A stretch of DNA of 64,000 nucleotides from Caenorhabditis elegans (taxonomy: Eukaryota; Nematoda; Chromadorea; Rhabditida; Rhabditidae): positions 10,106,001-10,170,000 of the forward strand of contig NC_003284.9 of assembly GCF_000002985.6 (NCBI RefSeq). Direction: 5' to 3'. Shown here piece after piece: positions 56,461-64,000 of this stretch. Position 1 is the first letter of the stretch; every line of letters begins with the position of its first letter. The translations under genes and the position numbers were made by a program. The notes beneath the pieces were generated by a model. That model had not been told where the DNA came from, did not search any database, and saw only the letters and a list, made by a program, of their open reading frames with translations.

Positions 56461-59400
56461 TTTTACAATCAACATTTTACTACATTTTTACTACAAAAAC
56501 CTTACTATTGTATAATGAGAAAACATTTGATATTAGCGCCAAACTCTTCAAAAAATGCTTATCTAACTAAAAATTCTAAACGACGCAACTGAGATTTTCG
56601 TGGAATATATTGAATAGCAAAACTAAATCAGTCAAATAGGCACAATTGAGTTTTGTTACAGAGACAATATTTTATTGAATTTCCAATTGGCTGATGAACT
56701 TAAATTACCGCATACTAGCGATGTCTTAGAGAAAAATAATGTTAATCACATTTTTCCGTCCGCGTTTCTTTGTTCATTTCTTTTCCAGATTGTTCAGACC
56801 TCAAAATGAAGAAATATTCTTTCCCAATACACACTTTCGATCTTGCCTTAACATTATATATTCTTCTTTTCCGCCTTATAAAACTTTATTGTTGCTGAAG
56901 AAGATGATGGTTTCCGACAACATAGCAGCAACAGCACACACACACATATCAATATCATTCCGAATATATACTTCTTTTCATGTCATGCATTCAAAATTTT
57001 TAAAATTTCTTTTTTTCTGGCAGACATCCAATTCTAACCAAGGCGTCATCGTTGTCGCGGTCGGTTGGTCAGGCCGTTTTGCGCATGTGCTGTCATTTTT
57101 GTTAGAGTTCTGTGTTTTCTCTTCGTAAGTCAGTCATCCCATTTCAACTCTTTTATCTTTCACAAATTTTGTCATCCGGTGCAGGGCTCTGTCGTTCGAA
57201 GAATTATTGGAGCATTTCCATTTTAAAGGCAAGTGGTTATTCTTCAACTTCAATTTGGTTCTAACCTAATTATCCCAGTTTTTGTGCAACGTTGTCAACC
57301 AAAATTAGTCGACTTGCACTCACGACAGCTATTGGCTCTTGGAAGGAAAAAGAAGACGACGTCGTTTTCAAAGTCATAAGCGTTACTCGTTTACGCGTTT
57401 CCTTGTTCTTCCCTTTCTTTTTCTCTTTCCCTTTCTCCAGCATAAACTAGCGTGATAAAATTAAAAGAGCTGCTATGAAGCCTTCACTCAAATTTTTCAT
57501 GGATAACAATTGGGTGGAGGAACTTTTTGAGAAGCTCAAATCAAGAAATATGTAGAAAAGATACGCATGAACAGCTGAAGTGATTTTCAATATCTACTGT
57601 TACTTTACCAGTATTGAAACTACATATTCATATGAAAAGCTTGCCACTCAAGATTTTTAGGGGATACGAAAGTTGATTATTGTCTCAAAAACTTTAAAAC
57701 ATTTTTAAAAACATTTTTAAAATGCATGATGCCTCAGCAGTGATAACCAACAAAGAAATTGGGCAAAAAATGATCACTTTCGGGTTTCTCTTCTCACTTC
57801 TTCGCATCATGCTATCTATCTATCAACGCTTATCATTGTCGTGTCGGGAACGAACAGAGGGACCATCGATAGGTACACACACACACTGAGCCCATTGCTA
57901 GGAATCCACGGCCTCTTTTTTCATACTACTCCCCGGGCGCCGCCACCCGTCAAATTTTATCACGAAATTGTTTATTTCTCCACACAGGGTTTCGAGCAGC
58001 TGTTTACTTCTTTTCTTTGTAACCGATGAGGAGAGTTGGGTATGTGTGTCTGTTGTTCCAGGAGCGACATTCTCGGCGTACTCGTTTTGATATCAGCAAG
58101 GAGCCGTTCGGGATAAGTTGCTTTTTTCTCATCGTCTTGAAAGATTAAACGCTGTTTTCTTTGTTCACACTAAATAAAAAGACATTGGATGAATCTGGTT
58201 CTATATGTAAGTTTAAAAGTCCGTCTAGCAGCACATGACAGTGTCATTTTATATATTGTTTGTCGTCTCAGAAAATATGTATTTTTCCACTACTAGTTTG
58301 CAAAGAAAATATGATTTAGTATAAATTTTTGACATACTTCATAAAAATCTGCATTCAATTCCTGAGGTATTCCTTTATTCGGATGTTTGTAATTGGTGAA
58401 AGTTTATTTTGTGTAAAAGATAATACGTGAAGATGAGAATAAAAACAGTAGGATAGCGGCTCCTGATTTTCAAGGGTTGTTTTGGATTTAACCTTTTTTT
58501 CACATTTTCTGAAGAAATTTTTTCCCCATTTAGTCTGAAAAGTCTTTCTCACTCTTTGTTAGGTTTTCCCGGCCTTAAGTGTTATTCAAAATATTACTAC
58601 CACCTACTTCAAGTAGCTACCGCCTGTAATGCTTAATTTTCAATTCAATTTGCTAAAACTTCTTCATTTCTGAAGTGCCGCATCCGCTTCTTCGACCCTT
58701 CTTCTTCTTTTTTGGAAGGCCTACATCTTTCTTCTAATTTTTGTCCCTTTTTCGTCTTCTCCGTTTTGCAATTTCCTAAGTGTTCGTCTTCTAATAAAAT
58801 CGTTGTGTTTCCGTTCCATTCTGTTCAAATATATTAGCGACATGACATATGCTCTTTCAATTTCCAATCGTTTTGGTACATGTATGTATGTGTTATTCGT
58901 CATAGAGCACCGGTGTCTCCCTCACTTTCCTTTTTTCTGCCGGTCTAAAAATGTTTTCATTTTGTAGCTGAGGTCCAGCTTTTGTCGTTCATTCCTTGTT
59001 TTTCTACCTCTGACCCTTTTCTAACCAAATCTTCATTTTCTCATTCATTTTCTCATTACCTCATCCTTTTTGACTCTGCCCCCATTGCATTTTGTTTTCT
59101 TCATCGTTTCCTTTTCTGGGTTTTTTCCGGTTTGCTCGTAGAAGAAAATATTCTGAAGAGCTCTTTGACTTCTAATTTGTTGACCCCCGAAAAATTCATA
59201 TTCAATTACCAATGGCCATTGAGTCTTTTGACTTTTACTTTTTAGTTATGTTTCCCTAATGCACATTTGTTTAATCATAAATTCATTCCAATACCAATAA
59301 AAAACTAGATCAAGTCCACGATCGAACGATCAAACTTAAAGTCTTAGGGAACAGTATATAGAAAATGGACATGCTCTTTTTCAATAAATTTAGAAAACAA

Positions 59401-61317
59401 TTTATGAAAACTGACTAATCAAGAGCCATGCCTTCTCCCTTTTTTACACTTTTCCATAGTTTATATCAACACATTGCATGGTATACAGATTGATATTTGC
59501 GATTGAATAAAATAAACATTTGAAGGTGTAAACTGGTCAGTTTGCTCTTGCTCATTCTGCTATTTGGTTTTACCCTTTTTTTCAAATTGATAAGACTTCT
59601 TTAAATTAGAAGTTTAATTTTTTGAAAAGATTTGTTTCCAAATAATGCTTAATTAACGTATAAATGGAAACATACTTTTTTTTCAAAATTTAAGGATATA
59701 GTACACAAATACATACTGCTTCAGAATGTTCAACCATTTAAGGATACATTTGATTCAAGTAATTTTAATAATTAATTTTTTTGTTTGTATGTAATTTATA
59801 CAAATCAGAAAATGTTGGTCGTTTACAGATTGAGTCATCTTATTGTTTTTAATCATTGATCTTCGTGACAAAAATGCCGCTCGTTTCCCAAAAATCTATT
59901 CCCTTTTTGGAATACGCCATCAAGGCGGATTTTCAATCTTGAAGTATCATTTCCTGAAGTTTTGATATAAGAATAAAATATTATAATTGTAAACTTTATT
60001 GATTACAAATCGATTTTGAAGTTGATATTCTTGTTTAACATTTTAATCCTGAAAACACATTAACAAGAAACGTGCTTCATTTGCGCTAAAGTTTTTATCT
60101 TTGAAAAAGTCAATGGACTAACATTTTTAGCTACCTGCTTTTAACTACTATTAAGCTTAAGCGATTCGAAAAATTACGGTCTTCACGTCTGTCACTGTGA
60201 AACTCTTTTTCTCCTATTTGTAATGTTCTTCACCTAATAAACTGGTGGTTGTATCGATTTGTTGTTCGTCTTCCTTTCCAATACGAATCTGATTGTTATT
60301 GTTCAAAAAAGGAACATTTTTATTTCCTCTCGGCTGACTCCGTGCACACTGTCTATTCCTCCCTATTCACAAGCATTAAAACATTCTTTGTTCGTGTCCA
60401 CCGTTGTCTATTTTTTTTGCCTTCTGCTAAAAGCTCTTTCAGATGCATGAATCTATGAATTTAGGTGTCTCGATTTGGTGCGAGACCCTATTCTCACAGT
60501 TGAAGACATTTTCCGCCTTTTTTTATGGGGCCCATGCCTCTCTCAAATATCATTTGTTTATTCCATTTTGCGTATTACCGCTATTCAGCCACACGAACCC
60601 TCTAGTGCATTCGTTGCTCATTTTTCGAGTGAGACTAATGGACTACTACTAGATGAATAGGAAAATGAAAATGGAAGAATCCTGAGCTCTCTTACATGAA
60701 GAATGACAACGTATAAAAAAGTCAAAGGAAAGGAAAGGTGCTCAAGCTAGATGAGAAGAATAAAAGGAGGTCACAAGGGGTGGGCACTCGGTAAATCTCA
60801 AATCTGGTGGGAATGGATGGTAAAATCACAAGAATGAAACGACGTTCCGCTCTTGAGCCCATCGTGAGAAACAACACTGGATGGGTTAAATGTGGAGTCC
60901 GGTCTTAGCTCCCAAGTTTGTTGCACATTTTTTCCTTCCCTTCCTTTCCATCCTCTTATTCGCATTTTTCTTGTTTCCGACATAGTCTACACCTCAATAT
61001 ATTCTATTGTTTTCGACTTTCTTAATTAGTTCTCCACCCAATTCCCCTTGGGACAAGGCGGAGCACATCACTCTGCTACAAGAAGATGCTCGGCCATGAA
61101 AAATGAATATTGCACCTTCTTCCTCCTTCTACTTTTTTATTTTTTGACTCATTTTCCGGTTATATTCCTTGCCACATTTTTCCATTTATCGATAATCCAT
61201 TATCACAGTTTAGTTACCTTGTTAGTTTCGCGAGGGATTTGAAAACAAATCTCTTGGCTCTGTTTTTGCTCTTATTTTTCAATGGGAATGCTAATCCGAT
61301 TCACAGCGTTTTTCCAG
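56460..61317. other. long upstream region of tiar-3, mostly non-coding
   Basis: Alternates AT-rich and pyrimidine-rich DNA. Apart from the candidate exon pair at 57.0-57.23 kb, I see no frame with convincing splice sites. Part of this is probably tiar-3 promoter, and an in-frame upstream exon ending in phase 2 should lie here. Confidence 0.4.
57024..57227 (+). CDS. possible spliced exon pair, unassigned
   Basis: An acceptor CTGGCAG (ending 57023) opens a frame (TSNSNQGVIVVAVGW onward) to a good GTAAGTC donor at 57125. A GTGCAG acceptor at 57184 then continues in the same frame (SALSFEELLEHFHFK). No start codon or firm downstream donor: GCAAGT at 57229 would be a GC donor, or GTGGTT a few bases on. 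It could be a 5' exon of tiar-3 or chance. Confidence 0.25.
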
Positions 61318-63780
61318 GAACATTTGCATTCTTCTCACATTTAAACAAGTCCTGGAACACCACAGTGGTGTTAGTACACAATTCAAGCTGAAACGATCAC
61401 AGGACCTCATCTCCGTACACGAAGCCGAATATGGTTCGGCTCAGCAGGCGAAGGTAGGTGACTTTTTAGAAATTGAAAGCAATTCGTTGGTACTAAAACC
61501 GAGGGCAGTACAAGAACATTAGCATGTGCTTGTAATAAGCCATGTAATTGTTATTCCCTTTTTTTGCTCATAATAGGTAATGCAAATTTGCAATAGATTT
61601 TTTAATTGCCACATTCCCGTCAGTAATTTTCCTGGCAAAGAAAAGGAACACAATCTGATCAATCATAAAAAAGAAAGGTGGTTTACAATTCTAAATAAAT
61701 ACAAATGGATAATGCATCTGGTTTCTGTAGAAATAGTGACGTGAACGTTGTTAAGTATGTTCAACAATTGATTTTCTCAAGTTGTCAGAAATATTTAAGT
61801 TGTTGCTTTTCCAAATGTTAAGCAGAGAAAAAACAACACTTTTAGTTAAAACAAGCTTCCCAAAACTAAGTTTTATTACATATTGTCTGAATTCACAGGT
61901 TAACTGATATGTTTCGAACGATTTTTTAGAAGCAATCACGTGCAATTTTGAGATTATTCTTTCTAGATTAGTCTTTCATATTGATTCTTTCTGAAAAATT
62001 GAACTTTGTCAAAACACAGAAATGTTTAAAACAGTCCTTGCAGAAAGCACTCATGTGCTTACCAACTGCGACTCCTCAGACATCCTTGCTTTACTCTCAA
62101 CAAATGCCTATGAAAAACCTATACTCGCAGTTCCCGGCAGGTTTATTAGACGTAGGTTGATCGGATATTGTGCAACTCAATAATTCATATACCTGTGTTC
62201 AGACACAGTCGATTCAATCCTTGGACACATGTCCTCTGCTTCTCCAGACCGCCAGCCTTCCTTCTTTGTCACACATCGGTCTTCCACACTCTTTGGTTTG
62301 TTCATTTGCCCATTTCCGCTTATTTCGCACCCTTCTTTCCCCCTTTAGTTACCCTTTCCTCTCGCGCCAATCTTTTTGTCCGATCGAAATACATTCAACT
62401 AGTACGGATTCTCATTTGGCAAATGCAATTGTGTTGCAGGAATCAGCCGTGTTGCACTCAGCCTCGGAGCCGCCGATGGAGATGCGAATTGATACAAGCA
62501 GTGAGTGTAGATTTGCAGATTTGGATGAAAAGTGTGAAAAATGAATTTGTTTGAATCAAAGATCCTATCAATCTTTATTTTTCAATTACTTTTCTGGCGC
62601 CGTATTGGTGTCAGGTCATAAGTCAAAATAGCTGTGAAAAAATATGAGACCAAAAAAAGAAGATAAAGATAAGTCATTTGATTGACCTTATCAATCACAC
62701 AGACGGATTCACTTTTTTTTTTCAAAACCGTTCTGGGTGTTATTGTATTCTTTGGTTGTTCTTATCACCCTTATCAGACAATTCGAGGTTGTTTAGCCTC
62801 ATAGCTGCTAACCGTTTTTCTTGAAAGTCACACGTTTTTTATCGTTTTTTATGTTCCGTGGTCAAGAATTGGAAAATATGAAACTGACGACCAAGATGAG
62901 ATGAAATGAAACCATGCGTGCCAGCACTAAAAAAGAAGAAGATTAGCAATGCAATATCATTTCTTTGCTTCTTTTCAGAGCATTTTCATGTTTTTGTCGG
63001 GGATTTGAGCAAGGACGTGAGCAATGAGCTTTTAAAATCAACGTTTACAAAATTCGGAGAAGTCAGGTAAATTTGAGGATAAAATACTTAATTTTGCTTG
63101 AACACGTTAACACTATACAAAAGAGTTCGAATCAAAAAACAAACAACACCCTCGTCATTTGGATTTAAAAAAACTTACATAACTTATTTTTTTGAGTAAC
63201 TAGCAATTTTCCATAAAAATTTTTAAAAGAGTATATCGAAACCGTACTTGGCAAAAAAATATCATCATTCCCAAACCGAAATTTAATAAATTTTATGACA
63301 AAATATTGAGCAAAACTGAAAGCAATATTCTCCAACCATTGTTAGATTTTTTACCCAATCTTGACATTTATACCGCGGAAGTATTTTTTTCAGTGAAGCT
63401 AAAGTGATTCGAGATGTTCAGACTCAGAAATCAAAAGGATACGGATTTGTGTCATTTCCCAACAAACAAGTTAGTTTCTCTCTGTTTTTTTTACGAAGCC
63501 CATTGGTCCTATTTATTTTCGTCGAGAAAACTGAGCCTTGTTTTTAGAATGCAGAGAACGCGATAGCCGGAATGAACGGAAAATGGATTGGGAAACGAGC
63601 TGTGCGGACCAACTGGGCGGCACGAAAAAACAGCGAGGAGAATCGCGACAAGCTGACTTTTGAACAGGTGAGATGTTGTAACGTTAAATCTCAATAAAAC
63701 ATGACAGCTCCAGGTGTTCAACTCAACGAAAGCCGATAACACGTCAGTTTATGTTGGGAACATAAGTCAACAGACTACAG
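61318..63780 (+). CDS. tiar-3: TIAR-3, TIA-1/TIAR-family RNA-binding protein; 5' start unresolved, 3' end off window
   Basis: TIA-family proteins bind U-rich RNA and act in splicing, translational silencing and stress granules. Exons seen: 61318-61453, 62044-62140, 62203-62278, 62349-62500, 62979-63066, 63394-63469, 63548-63667 and 63714-63780; every junction phase agrees. About 155 residues of Ser/Gln/Pro-rich sequence (for example TSLLYSQQMPMKNLYSQFPA) precede a full RRM matching TIA-1 RRM2: RNP2 HVFVGDLS, RNP1 KGYGFVSF, then RTNWAARK. A third RRM begins with SVYVGNIS at 63747 and continues beyond the window. No RRM1 is encoded in these exons. The first exon shown starts in phase 2 and lacks an in-frame ATG, so the start is either further left or at ATG 62053 (MCLPTATPQ). 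The symbol is my recognition of a C. elegans X-linked TIA paralogue. Confidence 0.85.
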
Positions 63781-64000
63781 GTTAGTTATAGGTAGACAGT
63801 GTACTTCATATCAGTCATTAAAAAGGAAATAAATAGAGTTTAAGTTTTTGAAATAAAGAAAACAATCTTTAGAATTACATCTATAGTTTCTTCTGAAATT
63901 TAAAGAATTGGGAAATTTGCATTAATAGAGAGACCGTATACTGCTCCGGTAACCAATGGTGAAAGTTGTAGTAGCGCTAGTGGGTAAATTGCTAAAAACC
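63781..64000 (+). other. tiar-3: tiar-3 intron running off the window
   Basis: Begins with a GTTAGT donor; no further acceptor and RRM3 continuation is visible before the edge. Confidence 0.6.

Noticed and set aside
60589..60628. Possible 40-nt exon upstream of tiar-3 (PHEPSSAFVAHFS)
   Set aside because: Good acceptor and donor, but none of its open frames ends in phase 2 as the exon at 61318 requires.
62168..62554. Two long plus-strand frames of about 125 codons overlapping tiar-3 exons
   Set aside because: They run through the intron 62279-62348 and past the donor at 62500. The spliced model keeps RRM frame and phase at every junction, so most of these frames is a shadow.
1..64000. Search for CRISPR arrays, bacterial operons, viral genes or integrated prophage
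   Set aside because: Nothing of this kind seen; all repeats are eukaryotic transposon remnants, microsatellites or tRNA copies.

Overview
The window looks like nematode nuclear DNA, almost certainly Caenorhabditis elegans (I believe the X chromosome). It is AT-rich, has many introns of about 45-60 nt with TTTTCAG-type acceptors, and has acceptor-like sites just before start codons, as expected for spliced-leader trans-splicing. The genes I recognise are unc-58, moc-1, unc-115, erd-2 and tiar-3, which I remember as X-linked neighbours. Those names come from memory of the families and were not searched. All gene models below were built by hand from reading frame, splice sites and intron phase.

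Layout. (1) Positions 1 to about 27.2 kb, minus strand: the two-pore-domain potassium-channel-family gene unc-58, whose 3' end lies off the left edge. A compact channel-encoding body (65-3331) is preceded by a very long 5' region. That region holds a series of separate exons, each opening with an ATG (or a short spliced leader set) and each ending in a phase-1 donor that fits the phase-1 acceptor at 3331. They look like alternative first exons, probably with separate promoters. The introns between them carry a tRNA-Ser, two tRNA-Arg genes, inverted-repeat DNA transposon remnants and three poly-G tracts. (2) 28.5-29.15 kb: a repeat-flanked, intronless, broken reading frame. (3) 30.2-32.6 kb, minus: moc-1, molybdenum cofactor synthesis (gephyrin E/MoeA). 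(4) 33.5-36.0 kb, minus: an NRF-6/acyltransferase-3 membrane protein. (5) 36.0-41.0 kb: intergenic DNA with a tRNA-Arg and repeats. (6) 41.0-46.1 kb, plus: unc-115, abLIM-type actin-binding protein, with another tRNA-Arg in its first large intron. (7) 48.86-50.83 kb, plus: a small CAP/SCP (PR-1) protein without a signal peptide. (8) 51.2-52.7 kb, minus: erd-2, KDEL receptor. (9) 54.6-55.6 kb, plus: an unrecognised small secreted lysine- and acid-rich protein. (10) 55.6-61.3 kb: mostly non-coding, with a repeat cluster. (11) 61.3 kb to the right edge, plus: tiar-3, a TIA-1/TIAR-like RNA-binding protein that continues beyond the window.

The genes are unrelated in function (ion channel, cofactor synthesis, lipid/acyl transfer, cytoskeleton and axon guidance, ER retrieval, RNA binding), as is normal for a metazoan region. 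There is no sign of a bacterial-type operon, CRISPR array or viral genome. The most notable signals are the first-exon array of unc-58, a duplicated 39-nt mini-exon near its third membrane segment, the unusual first selectivity filter, and a TIAR protein with no RRM1 where it would be expected.
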